Below are positions 43,412-52,286 of a stretch of DNA of 64,000 bases, one piece after another. Source of the stretch: Azoarcus sp. CIB. Lineage in GTDB: Bacteria > Pseudomonadota > Gammaproteobacteria > Burkholderiales > Rhodocyclaceae. A program made the translations under genes and the position numbers. The notes below the pieces were generated by a model, which ran no database searches, was not told the origin of the DNA, and saw only the letters and a list, made by a program, of their open reading frames with translations. Where the stretch lies: contig NZ_CP011072.1 in NCBI RefSeq assembly GCF_001190925.1, positions 186,001-250,000 on the forward strand. The letters are read 5' to 3'. The number at the start of each line of letters is the position of its first letter. Within the stretch, counting starts at the first letter, position 1.

Positions 43412-45766
43412 TGCTGGACAAGCTGCTCCGCCGTGCCGCACCCCGCGTTGCGCTCCTGCTGCTGGCAGCGGCGCTCGCCGGCTGTGCCACCGATGCCCTG
43501 CAGCGCGAGGGCACGCAGCTGATCGACGAGGGGCGCTACGAGGAAGGCCTCGCCAAGCTCGACCAGGCCGTGCGCGAGCAGCCGCGCGATGCCGCGGCGA
43601 ACATGGCGCAGACGACGCAGCGTGCACGTGTCATCGCCGCGCTGCTGGCCACCGCCGAGCGCGCGCGCCTGATGCGCGACCACAACGCCGCCGTGCGCGG
43701 CTTCGAGCGCGTGCTCGCGCTCGACCCCGCCAACGAACGCGCACGCGAGGCCCTGCGCCAGCTCGACCAGCTGCGCAACGCCGGCGAGACGGTGCGCCAG
43801 GGGCAGGCCGCGCTGCGCCGCGGCGACCCCGACGGCGCCGACCGCCTCGTGCGCCCGGTGCTCGCGATCGACCCGCGCAACGACGCCGCGCTCGCGCTCA
43901 AGCGCGAGATCGAGGACATGCGCGCGACCAACGTCACGCCCTACCCGCAGCTGCGCTCGAAGATGTCCGCGCCGGTGACGCTGGAGTTCCGCGACGGCAA
44001 CCTCAAGCAGATCTTCGAGGTGCTGTCGCGCAACGCCGGCATCAACTTCCTGTTCGACAAGGACGTCAAGTCCGACCTCAAGGCGACGTTGTTCGTGCGC
44101 CAGGTGCCGGTCGAGCAGGCGGTCGAGCTGCTGCTGCTGCAGAACCAGCTGCAGCAGAAGATCATCAGCGACAACACCGTGATGATCTACCCCGACACGC
44201 CGCAGAAGCAGCGCGACTACCTCGACCTCACGATCCGCACCTTCCACCTCGCCAACACCGACGCGAAGACCGCGATGAACATGGTCAAGACCCTGCTCAA
44301 GACCAAGGACGTGTTCATCGACGAGCGCCTCAACACGCTGACGATGCGCGACACCCCCGACGCCATCCGCCTCGCCGAGAAGCTGCTCACCGCGCAGGGC
44401 CTGCCCGAGCCCGAGGTGGTGCTCGAAGTCGAGGTCATGGAAGTGTCGCGCCAGCGCATCCTCGACCTCGGCCTGCAATGGCCCAGCACCTTCGGCATCC
44501 TGCGCCCGGACCTCGGCGGCCCGCCGGGAACGCTCAGCCAGTACCGCGGCATCGACCGCGACCGCATCACCATCGGCCCCTCGCCGGAGCTGCGCATCAA
44601 CGCCAACGACAGCGACGTGAACACGCTGGCGAACCCGGTGATCCGCGTCAGCAACAAGGAGAAGGCGCGCATCCACATCGGCCAGCGCGTGCCGGTGGTG
44701 AGCGCCACCTCCACGCCCTCGACGCAGGGGCCGGTGATCACCGAGAGCATCCAGTACCTCGAGGTCGGCCTGAAGCTCGAAGTCGAGCCGACCGTGCATC
44801 TCAACGACGAGGTGCTGATCAAGATCGGCCTGGAGGTCAGCAAGGCCACCGCGCAGACGCCGACCAAGAACGGCACCATCCCCGTGCAGGTCGACACGCG
44901 CAACGCCGCCACCTCGCTGCGCCTCAAGGACGGCGAGACACAGGTGCTTGCCGGCCTGATGCGCAACGACCACGACGTCTCCGGCAACCGCATCCCCGGT
45001 CTCGGCGACCTCCCTGGCCTGGGGCGGCTGTTCGGCAGCAACAAGGACTCCATCGGCAAGTCCGAGCTGGTACTGTCGATCACCCCGCGCATCGTGCGCA
45101 ACCTGCCCTACATGAACCCCTACGACATCGAGTACCCGTCGGGCACCGAGGCGGTGCTGAAGGCGCGTACCGACACCATGCTGCGCATGACCACGACCGC
45201 CCCGGCGGTGGGGGCCGCGCCGGCACCCGCGAACGCCATGACGCGTGACGCGATCGCCCCGGCAGCGCCCGCGCCCGCCGCAGTGGCCGCGCTCGCGCCG
45301 TCCGCCGCCGCCAGCGACGTGCCCGCGGTGGCCGCCTCGCCCGCCGCCGCGACGCTGTCATGGACCGCGCCCGCCGGCCTGAAGCCCGGCGAGGAGACCG
45401 ACGTGATCCTGCGCGCGAACGTCACCCAGCCCCTCAGCGCCGCGACCGTGCAGCTCGCCTACGACCCGGCCGCGCTGCGCATCGTCGCCGTGACCGAGGG
45501 CGACGTGATGAACGCCGACGGCGCCATCACCTCCTTCGCGCCGCGCATCGACGACAAGACCGGACGCATGTTCGTCGCGCTGTCGCGCTCGGCGCCACAG
45601 GGCGCGCGCGGCGACGGTGCGCTGATGCGCCTTGCGCGTGGTCGCGCTGCCCGGCAGCAGCGCCCCGGCCGAACTCAAGGTGACCAGCGTGTCGGCCTTC
45701 GGCGATGGCAACCGCCCGGTGTCCGTGCCGCTGCCCGCGGCGCTCGCGCTCGGCGCCAAGCCCTGA
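43408..45766 (+). CDS. gspD: Type II secretion secretin GspD with cohesin domain, frameshifted near the 3' end
   Basis: The intended product is about 785 residues. A lipoprotein signal ends LAGC (Cys about 26), followed by TPR-like repeats (30-175). Secretin N-domains follow (VTLEFRDGNLKQIFEVLSRNAGINFL, TLNTLTMRDTPDAI), then the secretin core (VLEVEVMEVSRQRI, VPVVSATSTPS, LKDGETQVLAGLM, GLGDLPGLGRLFG, KSELVLSITPRIV) ending near 565. A C-terminal cohesin-like domain follows (LKPGEETDVILRANVTQPLSAATVQLAYDPAALRI). At 45632-45633 an extra T shifts the frame (CGCCTTGCG where CGCCTGCG fits). Reading past it restores RVVALPGSSAPAELKVTSVSAFGDG and the stop at 45764. Without correction the frame runs on to 46641 through a pseudopilin. 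The error could be real or technical. Confidence 0.85.
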
Positions 45767-45775
45767 GGACGGACG

Positions 45776-46246
45776 ATGCGGCGCGCGCGCGGCTTCTCCC
45801 TCGTCGAGGTCGTCATCACGGTGGCGATCGTCGCGCTGCTCGCCAGCATCGCCGCGCCGCTCACCGAAACCGTCGTGCGCCGCGGCAAGGAGCAGGAGCT
45901 CAAGGGCGCGCTGTACCGCATCCGCGACGCCATCGACGCCTACAAGCTCGCCGCCGACTCCGGCCAGATCGACAAGCTCGCCGACGCCAGCGGTTACCCA
46001 CCGACGCTGCGCGTGCTGGTCGACGGCGTGCGCGACGTGCGCAATGCCGAAGGCAGGCGCATCTACTTCCTGCGCAGCGTTCCGCGCGACCCCTTCGCCG
46101 CCCCCGAGCTGCCGCCCGAGGAGACCTGGGGCCTGCGCGCCTACGACAGCCCGCCCGACAACCCCCGCGCCGGCGCCGACGTCTTCGACGTCTTCTCGCT
46201 CGCGACCGGCGAGGGGATGAACGGCGTTCCCTACCGCCAGTGGTGA
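45776..46246 (+). CDS. Type II secretion pseudopilin (GspG-like)
   Basis: The 156-residue protein starts at the ATG at 45776, 10 bp after the corrected gspD stop. The short basic leader MRRARG is followed by FSLVEVVITVAIVALLASIA, with Glu at +5 of the prepilin peptidase site. The body has ALYRIRDAIDAYKLAADSGQID and ends DVFSLATGEGMNGVPYRQW. It is one of three consecutive pseudopilin genes and differs from gspG at 21188. It may be a minor or alternative pseudopilus subunit. Confidence 0.87.
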   Translation: MRRARGFSLVEVVITVAIVALLASIAAPLTETVVRRGKEQELKGALYRIRDAIDAYKLAADSGQIDKLADASGYPPTLRVLVDGVRDVRNAEGRRIYFLRSVPRDPFAAPELPPEETWGLRAYDSPPDNPRAGADVFDVFSLATGEGMNGVPYRQW

Positions 46247-46254
46247 GACCCGCG

Positions 46255-46641
46255 ATGGATACCCCGCACCAATCACGCGCCGGCTTCACGCTGATCGAAC
46301 TGCTGGTGGTTCTGTCGATCATCGCGACCCTGCTCGCGATCGCCGCGCCACGCTATTTCGGCAGCCTGGAGAAGTCGGAGGACACCGCGCTGCGCCAGAC
46401 CCTCGCAGTGATGCGCGACGCGCTGGACCACTACTACGGCGACACCGGCGCCTACCCCGACTCGCTGCAGGCCCTTGCCGACAAGCGCTACCTGCGCGGC
46501 GTCCCCACGGACCCGATCACGCAACGCAACGACAGCTGGGTGATCGTGCCGCCGCAGGGCGCCGCGAGCGGCGCGGTGGGCGACGTGCGCAGCGGCGCCG
46601 AGGGCAACGCGCGCGACGGGACGCCCTACGCGGAGTGGTAG
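46255..46641 (+). CDS. Type II secretion pseudopilin (GspG-like, second)
   Basis: The 128-residue protein starts at the ATG at 46255, eight bases after the previous stop. The leader MDTPHQSRAG precedes FTLIELLVVLSIIATLLAIA, with Glu at +5. The body has MRDALDHYYGDTGAYPDSLQALADKRYLRG, the GspG-type turn, and a short C-terminus. It lies in the same frame as the erroneous extension of gspD, so automatic annotation may fuse the two. Confidence 0.88.
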   Translation: MDTPHQSRAGFTLIELLVVLSIIATLLAIAAPRYFGSLEKSEDTALRQTLAVMRDALDHYYGDTGAYPDSLQALADKRYLRGVPTDPITQRNDSWVIVPPQGAASGAVGDVRSGAEGNARDGTPYAEW

Positions 46642-46643
46642 CC

Positions 46644-47255
46644 GTGCCGCCGGACGCACGTGAGCGCGGCTTCACCTACATCGGCGCGCTGGTGCTGGTG
46701 GTGCTGATGTCGCTGGCGCTGGTGGGCACCATGCAGCTGTGGTCCACGGCCAGCCTGCGCGCCCGCGAACGCGAGCTGCTGTGGGTCGGCTCGCAGTACG
46801 CGCGCGCGCTGCGCCTGTACTACGAGAACTCGCCGGAGGTGAAGCGCTTCCCGCAGCGCCTGGAGGACCTGCTCACCGACCAGCGCAGCCCGACGCCGCG
46901 CCACTACCTGCGCCGCCTGTACGCCGACCCCATCACGCGCAGCACCGACTGGGGGCTGATCCGCGGCACGGACGGCGGCATCGTCGGCGTCTTCAGCCAG
47001 TCGCGCGACACGCCGCTCAAGCGCGGCCGCTTTCCGCCCGAGTGGTCGGAATTCGAAGGGATGGAAAGCTATGCGGACTGGCAGTTCGTCGCCGAACGCG
47101 CCTTCAGCACCACGGCCGCGCAGGCCGGTGCGAATGTGAAACCGGGGCCGACCGGCGCCCCGGCGGTCGCCATCGACCCGCGCCAGAGCGTGATCGACGC
47201 CGCCCGCGCACCGCGCCCGGCGCCGACCGTGTCGCCCTTCCAGCTGACGCGCTGA
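46644..47255 (+). CDS. Type II secretion pseudopilin-like protein (third)
   Basis: The 203-residue protein starts at the GTG at 46644, with GGAG at 46632; a GTG at 46635 is also possible. The leader MPPDARERG is followed by FTYIGALVLVVLMSLALVGTM. Position +5 is Gly rather than Glu, which is unusual and resembles GspK-type or specialised minor pseudopilins. The body has QYARALRLYYENSPEVKRFPQRLEDLLTDQ and GGIVGVFSQSRDTPLKRGRFPPEWSEFEG. It is the last gene of the secretion operon. Confidence 0.8.
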   Translation: MPPDARERGFTYIGALVLVVLMSLALVGTMQLWSTASLRARERELLWVGSQYARALRLYYENSPEVKRFPQRLEDLLTDQRSPTPRHYLRRLYADPITRSTDWGLIRGTDGGIVGVFSQSRDTPLKRGRFPPEWSEFEGMESYADWQFVAERAFSTTAAQAGANVKPGPTGAPAVAIDPRQSVIDAARAPRPAPTVSPFQLTR

Positions 47256-47294
47256 TCGGGCCGGGGCTACTGCCGCAATCGACGGGCTGAGGTG

Positions 47295-48518
47295 TCAGAC
47301 CACGCCGTCCATCCGGAGCTGCTCGATCTCCGCGTCCCGCAAGCCGAGCGTCGTCGCAAGGATCTCGTCGGTATGCTCGCCGAGCATGGGGGGCGGAAGG
47401 CGGTAATCCGGCGGCGTCGCCGACAGCTTCATCGGATTCGCCACCAGCGGCACCGTGCCCGCGACCGGGTGCGGAATCGTCACCTTCAGGCCGCGCGCAT
47501 GCACCTGCGGGTCGGCGAAGACGTCGGCCAGCGTATTGATCGGGCCGCAGGGCACGGCAAGCGACTCCAGCGCGGCGATCCACTCCGCGGTGCTGCGCAG
47601 CACCGTGAGCTGCTTCAGTAGCGGGATCAGCGTGGCGCGGTGCCTGACTCGTTCCGCATTGGTCGCAAAACGCGGGTCGCCGGCCAGTTCCGGCCGGCCT
47701 GCTTCGGCGCAGAAGCGGGCGAACTGCCCGTCGTTGCCGATCGCAAGGATCATGTAGCCGTCGGCAGTGGGGAAGTCCTGATACGGCACGATGTTCGGAT
47801 GCGCATTGCCCAGCCTTGCGGGCGAGCGGCCGGTGGCGAGATAGTTGGCCGCCTGGTTGGCCAGGCAGGCGACCTGCACGTCGAGCAGGGCGAGGTCGAT
47901 GTACTGCCCTTCGCCGCTCCTGTCGCGCCAGGCCAGCGCAGCGAGGATCGCGTTCGACGCGTACAGCCCGGTGAGAATGTCGGTCAGCGCCACGCCCGCC
48001 TTCATCGGCCCGCCGCCTTCCTCGCCGTCGGGGCGGCCGGTGATGCTCATCAGCCCGCCCAGGCCCTGGATCAGGAAGTCGTAACCGGCCCGCGGCGCGT
48101 AGGGGCCGTCCTGGCCGAAGCCGGTTACCGAGCAATACACGAGGCGGGGGTTGATCGCCCGGAGCGACGCGTAATCGAGCCCGTACTGTTTGAGCCCGCC
48201 GACCTTGAAGTTCTCGATCACGACGTCGGATTCGGCCGCAAGCCGCCTCACGAGGTCCTGGCCCGCGGCGCACGTGATGTCGATCGTGACCGAACGCTTG
48301 TTGCGGTTCGCGCACAGGTAGTAGGCGGCGACGTCGGTGTCCGCGCCCGACTCGTCCTTCAACCACGGCGGTCCCCAGCCGCGCGTATCGTCGCCCGTGC
48401 CGGGGCGCTCGACCTTGATCACGTCGGCGCCCAGGTCGGCGAGCATCTGGCTGCACCACGGGCCCGCCAGGATGCGCGAAAGGTCCAGTACGCGGATGTG
48501 CGAAAGAGCGCTCGGCAT
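47295..48518 (-). CDS. CaiB/BaiF-family (family III) CoA transferase
   Basis: The 407-residue protein starts at the ATG at 48518, 6 bp after GAGG; an ATG at 48530 (MRHH prefix) could be coupled to a small upstream frame. It opens ALSHIRVLDLSRILAGPWCSQMLADLGADVIKVE, the family signature. The catalytic aspartate is expected in KAGVALTDILTGLYA, and ENFKVGGLKQYGLDY and CSVTGFGQDGPYAPRAGYDFLIQGLGGLMSITG are well conserved. These enzymes move CoA between carboxylic acids such as succinyl-CoA and a substrate acid. It lies divergent from kgtP, a dicarboxylate permease, so the two may handle related acids. The substrate cannot be assigned. Confidence 0.93.
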   Translation of the reverse strand: MPSALSHIRVLDLSRILAGPWCSQMLADLGADVIKVERPGTGDDTRGWGPPWLKDESGADTDVAAYYLCANRNKRSVTIDITCAAGQDLVRRLAAESDVVIENFKVGGLKQYGLDYASLRAINPRLVYCSVTGFGQDGPYAPRAGYDFLIQGLGGLMSITGRPDGEEGGGPMKAGVALTDILTGLYASNAILAALAWRDRSGEGQYIDLALLDVQVACLANQAANYLATGRSPARLGNAHPNIVPYQDFPTADGYMILAIGNDGQFARFCAEAGRPELAGDPRFATNAERVRHRATLIPLLKQLTVLRSTAEWIAALESLAVPCGPINTLADVFADPQVHARGLKVTIPHPVAGTVPLVANPMKLSATPPDYRLPPPMLGEHTDEILATTLGLRDAEIEQLRMDGVV

Positions 48519-48720
48519 GTGGTGCCTCATTTGCCGCAGGGCGCGCGGCCCGACAGGGGGCGCCAGGCAGGCGCGGAGGAGAGGGCGGCCACGCCGTACG
48601 GTATTTCGTTCGCTTTCATGGATATTCGTTCCCAGGGTTGTCGCGGTCGGACTGTGTTGTGAGGCAAACGCATCCTAGGAAACAAAACAGCACGCAGCAA
48701 ACGACATATTTGAGGTGATC

Positions 48721-48788
48721 TGTGCAATTTGCGCACTTCGAGAAAATTGCATCGAGGCGGCCGTTCGAAGTGTGCGGATTTCCGCACA
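48721..48788. promoter_or_regulatory. DctD-like upstream activator sites
   Basis: TGTGCAATTTGCGCA (48721-48735) and TGTGCGGATTTCCGCACA (48771-48788, 8-bp perfect arms) resemble published DctD binding sites. They lie 72-139 bp upstream of the sigma-54 promoter at 48860. The 401-bp gap 48519-48919 holds these and the promoter. Confidence 0.65.
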
Positions 48789-48859
48789 GCGATGGCCGTT
48801 GATTCCGGGGATTCGCACAGTCTCGAACTAAAAATCACATAAAAACAGATAGATACGTT

Positions 48860-48875
48860 TGGCACGACGCTTGCC
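48860..48875 (+). promoter_or_regulatory. Sigma-54 promoter for kgtP
   Basis: TGGCACG-ACGC-TTGCC matches the sigma-54 consensus with GG-N10-GC spacing. The start near 48886 lies about 34 bp before the permease ATG. Confidence 0.88.
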
Positions 48876-48919
48876 ATGCTCTCTGGCGGCACTCGCCGAT
48901 CAAAAACCAGGAGACAAGC

Positions 48920-50272
48920 ATGAGTGTGAATGAACTGACCCTGCCGGCCGGAGGAGCCGGCGAGCTGCCAGGCGAAATCCGCCGCCAGACGGCCCATCTG
49001 AGCCCGTCCGAGCGCCTGCGCTCCATCTTCAGCGGTTCGGTGGGCAACCTCGTCGAATACTTCGACTGGTACGTGTATGCGGCCTTCGCGCTGTACTTCG
49101 CGCCGAAGTTCTTTCCGGCCGGCGACCAGACCGCACAGTTGATGAACACCGCCGCGGTCTTCGCGATCGGTTTCCTCGTGCGCCCGCTGGGCGGCTGGCT
49201 GCTCGGCTCCTACGCCGACCGCAAGGGCCGGCGCGACGCGCTGATGCTCTCCGTGATGCTGATGTGCGCCGGATCGCTGATGATCGCCTTCATCCCCGGC
49301 TACGACACGATCGGCTACTGGGCGCCGGCGCTGCTGCTGGTCGCGCGCCTGCTGCAGGGCATCAGCCTCGGCGGCGAGTACGGCAGCTCCGCCACCTACC
49401 TGAGCGAGATCGCGACGCCGAGCCGACGCGGTTTCTATTCGAGCTTCCAGTACGTGACCATCATCATGGGCCAACTCCTTGCGCTCGGCCTGCTGCTGGT
49501 GTTGCAGAAACTCGTGCTGACGCAGGAAGAGCTCTACGAATGGGGCTGGCGCATCCCCTTCCTGCTGGGGTCGGCCATCGCGGCGGCGGCGCTCTGGCTG
49601 CGCCGCGGCATGGTCGAGACGGACGCCTTCAATGAACACCGGCAAGGCGCGAAGCGGCACAGCAACGTGCGCGAACTCGCGAAGCATCCGCGCGCGGTGT
49701 TCACGGTCGTGGCGCTGACGGCGGGCGGCACGGTGTCCTTCTACACCTTCACGACCTACATGCAGAAGTACCTGGTCAACACGACAGGCTTCGCCAAGGA
49801 CGACGCGACCCTGATCTCGTCGATCGCGCTCTTCGTGTTCATGCTCCTGCAGCCGCTCGTCGGCCTGCTGTCGGACTTCATCGGCCGCCGCGCGATGCTG
49901 ATCGCCTTCGGCGCCTGCGCCACCGTCTTCACCGTGCCGCTGCTCACGGCCCTGTCGGTGCCGCAGAGCATGAGCAGCGCGCTCGGCTGGTACATCCTCG
50001 CGTTGGTGATCACTACCGGCTACACGTCGATCAACGCGATCTTCAAGGCCGAGCTCTTCCCCGTGCATATCCGCGCACTCGGGGTCGGCTTCCCGTTCGC
50101 GGTGACGGTGTCGCTGTTCGGGGGCACGGCCGAGTATCTGGCGCTGTGGCTGAAGAGCATCGGCCACGAGCCGTGGTTCTATTACTATGTCAGCGCGTGC
50201 GCGGCGCTGTCGCTGATCGTCGCAGTCACGATGAAGGACACGAAGGCGACGTCGCGGATCGACGAGGATTGA
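48920..50272 (+). CDS. kgtP: MFS dicarboxylate/alpha-ketoglutarate permease, KgtP-like
   Basis: The 450-residue protein starts after AGGAGAC. It has the twelve-helix layout of the metabolite:H+ symporter family and follows E. coli KgtP closely, e.g. SGSVGNLVEYFDWYVYAAFALYFA, GFLVRPLGGWLLGSYADRKGRRDALMLSV, LQGISLGGEYGSSATYLSE, FTTYMQKYLVNTTGF and GGTAEYLALWLKSIG. It should import 2-oxoglutarate or similar dicarboxylates with protons. The sigma-54 promoter upstream and the sensor/regulator pair downstream indicate substrate-induced expression. Confidence 0.93.
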   Translation: MSVNELTLPAGGAGELPGEIRRQTAHLSPSERLRSIFSGSVGNLVEYFDWYVYAAFALYFAPKFFPAGDQTAQLMNTAAVFAIGFLVRPLGGWLLGSYADRKGRRDALMLSVMLMCAGSLMIAFIPGYDTIGYWAPALLLVARLLQGISLGGEYGSSATYLSEIATPSRRGFYSSFQYVTIIMGQLLALGLLLVLQKLVLTQEELYEWGWRIPFLLGSAIAAAALWLRRGMVETDAFNEHRQGAKRHSNVRELAKHPRAVFTVVALTAGGTVSFYTFTTYMQKYLVNTTGFAKDDATLISSIALFVFMLLQPLVGLLSDFIGRRAMLIAFGACATVFTVPLLTALSVPQSMSSALGWYILALVITTGYTSINAIFKAELFPVHIRALGVGFPFAVTVSLFGGTAEYLALWLKSIGHEPWFYYYVSACAALSLIVAVTMKDTKATSRIDED

Positions 50273-50282
50273 GTCTGGTTGC

Positions 50283-50318
50283 CGGACGGCGGGAGACGCT
50301 GCACTTTCCCGCCGTCCG
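50283..50318 (+). terminator. Long hairpin after kgtP
   Basis: CGGACGGCGGGA and TCCCGCCGTCCG form a perfect 12-bp stem around a 12-base loop, 11 bp after the kgtP stop. No T-run follows, so termination may be partial. Confidence 0.55.
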
Positions 50319-50420
50319 CACGGGATCGGTCGCGGGGCGGGCGGAGTGCGGCGCATTCCGCCTGCCCCCTTCGACCGGCGTGTCCCCCCGTTCGCGAAGT
50401 CCGGAGGCAAGGGAGCGCAC

Positions 50421-52286
50421 ATGACTGGGCGGAATCCGACGGTCGCAGGCAGGCGGGCCAGGCGCGCGCTCGACCTCCTGCTGATTGCCGCCGCCTGCAC
50501 ACTGGCCGCCGGACTGGGCTATCGCGGCGCGTGGGAGTGGCAGCTCTCCCGGCTGAACGAGGCCGGGCAGCAGCGCCTCGCGCTGTTCGCGCGCAGCCTC
50601 GAGAGCGTGCTCGACAAGTACGAGCACCTGCCGTTCATGATCAGCCTGCACAAGGATGCGATCCGCCTGTTGCGCGACAGTGATCGCGCACTGGCGCCGG
50701 CGGTCGACGAACTCCTCGTGCGGGCACAGGCGGGCACCGAGGTGACGCAGTTCTACCTCCTCGACGCCGCCGGGACCGCCGTTGCGAGCAGCCAGCCGCG
50801 GCTGATCGGGAACAACTACGCCTATCGCCCCTACTTCCGCCAGGCGATGGCGGGCGGGGCGGGGCTCTTCTACAGCGTCGGCACGACGACGCTGGTGCCG
50901 GGCTGTTTCCGGTCGCGCCCGGTGCGCGACGGCGACCGCATCATCGGCGTGGCAGCGATCACCTTCAGCCTGGACGGCATCGAGCGCGGCTGGCGCGAAA
51001 GCGGCGAGCGGGTCGCCCTGGTCGACGAGAACGGCGTCGTGATCCTGAGCACCACGGAATCCTGGAAATACCGCGCCTTGCAGCCGCTGTCGGCGGAGGT
51101 GCAGGCGCGCGTCACGGCGGCGCGCCAGTACCCGCAAGGCGAGATCCGGCCGCTCGCCGCCGCGACGCTCGAAAGGCTGCCTGCAGGGGCGGTTGTGGAT
51201 GGCGCGACGTTCCCGGACGGACGCGGCAAGTGGCTGGCCCAGTCCCACGTGATCGCCGGACCGGGATGGGGCCTGATGCTGTTTTCGGACCTAAGGGACG
51301 TGCGCGAGACGGCCGTGCTCGGCGGCGTCGGCGCGGGCTTCGCGTCGGCCTTTGCGGTTTCGCTCTTCGTCTACGGCCGTCTGCGCCGGAAATCCCGCAA
51401 GGAGCGCCGCGAGGCCGCCGAAGCCCTGAAGCGGGTGTCGGACGAGCTCGAGCGGCGCATCGAGGAGCGCACCGCGCAGCTTTCCAGCGCCAACCGGCAG
51501 TTGCACGAGCGCGTCGATGACCTCGAGCGCACCGAGTCGATCCTGCGCAAGACCACCGACGACGCGGTGCAGGCCGGCAAGCTTGCGGTGCTCGGACAGC
51601 TCGCGGCCGGCGTGTCGCACGAGCTCAACCAGCCGCTCTCGGCGCTGCAGATGCTTGCCGGCAATGGCGTGGCCTTGCTGGAGATGGGCGAAACGGACGA
51701 AGTGCGGGGCAACCTGCAGGCGATCGGTGAACTGGTGGACCGCATCGGACGCATCGTCGGCCCGCTCAAGTCCTTCGCGCGCAGGTCCCCGCTCGAACTC
51801 GTGCCCGTGCGCGTCGGCGCGGCGATCGACAATGCGCTGATGCTGCTCTCGGCGGCGACGGCGCGGACGCCGGCGAAGATCGTGGTGTCGATCGAGCCGC
51901 CCGACCTGCACGTGCTCGCAGACGGTGTCCGTCTCGATCAGGTTCTCGTCAACCTGATCCGCAACGGCCTGCAGGCGATGGCAGGGGACGGGGAAAGCGA
52001 GGGGAAAGGTGCGGGGAAGGGCGCCGAGGCACGTCTCGAGATCAGCGCCACGCGCGCGAACGGACAGGTGCGCCTCGTCATCCGCGACCACGGTCCGGGT
52101 TTTTCCGCGGACACGCTCGTCCACCTCTTCGAGCCCTTCTACACGACCAAGCCGGCCGGCCAGGGCCTGGGCTTGGGCCTGACGATTTCGCGTGCGATCA
52201 TCGAACGCCTCGGCGGGACCTTGTGCGCAGAGAACGCCGGGCCCGGCGCCCGTTTCGAAATCCTGCTCCCGGAAGCGACGCCATGA
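50421..52286 (+). CDS. DctB-like C4-dicarboxylate sensor histidine kinase
   Basis: The 621-residue protein starts at the ATG at 50421 after GGGAG. There are two transmembrane segments, about 17-36 (ALDLLLIAAACTLAAGLGY) and 297-316. Between them is a dCache-type sensor with RLIGNNYAYRPYFRQAM, the same pattern as DctB ligand-binding domains. A coiled segment precedes the H box LAAGVSHELNQPLSALQML. N, G1 and G2 boxes follow (LVNLIRNGLQAM, IRDHGPGFS, GLGLGLTISRAII). It should sense dicarboxylates in the periplasm and phosphorylate the next gene product. Start and stop overlap with that gene (ATGA). Confidence 0.92.
   Translation: MTGRNPTVAGRRARRALDLLLIAAACTLAAGLGYRGAWEWQLSRLNEAGQQRLALFARSLESVLDKYEHLPFMISLHKDAIRLLRDSDRALAPAVDELLVRAQAGTEVTQFYLLDAAGTAVASSQPRLIGNNYAYRPYFRQAMAGGAGLFYSVGTTTLVPGCFRSRPVRDGDRIIGVAAITFSLDGIERGWRESGERVALVDENGVVILSTTESWKYRALQPLSAEVQARVTAARQYPQGEIRPLAAATLERLPAGAVVDGATFPDGRGKWLAQSHVIAGPGWGLMLFSDLRDVRETAVLGGVGAGFASAFAVSLFVYGRLRRKSRKERREAAEALKRVSDELERRIEERTAQLSSANRQLHERVDDLERTESILRKTTDDAVQAGKLAVLGQLAAGVSHELNQPLSALQMLAGNGVALLEMGETDEVRGNLQAIGELVDRIGRIVGPLKSFARRSPLELVPVRVGAAIDNALMLLSAATARTPAKIVVSIEPPDLHVLADGVRLDQVLVNLIRNGLQAMAGDGESEGKGAGKGAEARLEISATRANGQVRLVIRDHGPGFSADTLVHLFEPFYTTKPAGQGLGLGLTISRAIIERLGGTLCAENAGPGARFEILLPEATP

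Noticed and set aside
43408-46641. A single 1077-residue secretin-pseudopilin fusion
   Set aside because: Caused by one extra base at 45632-45633. The stretch after it is Arg-rich nonsense until the separate pseudopilin start at 46255.
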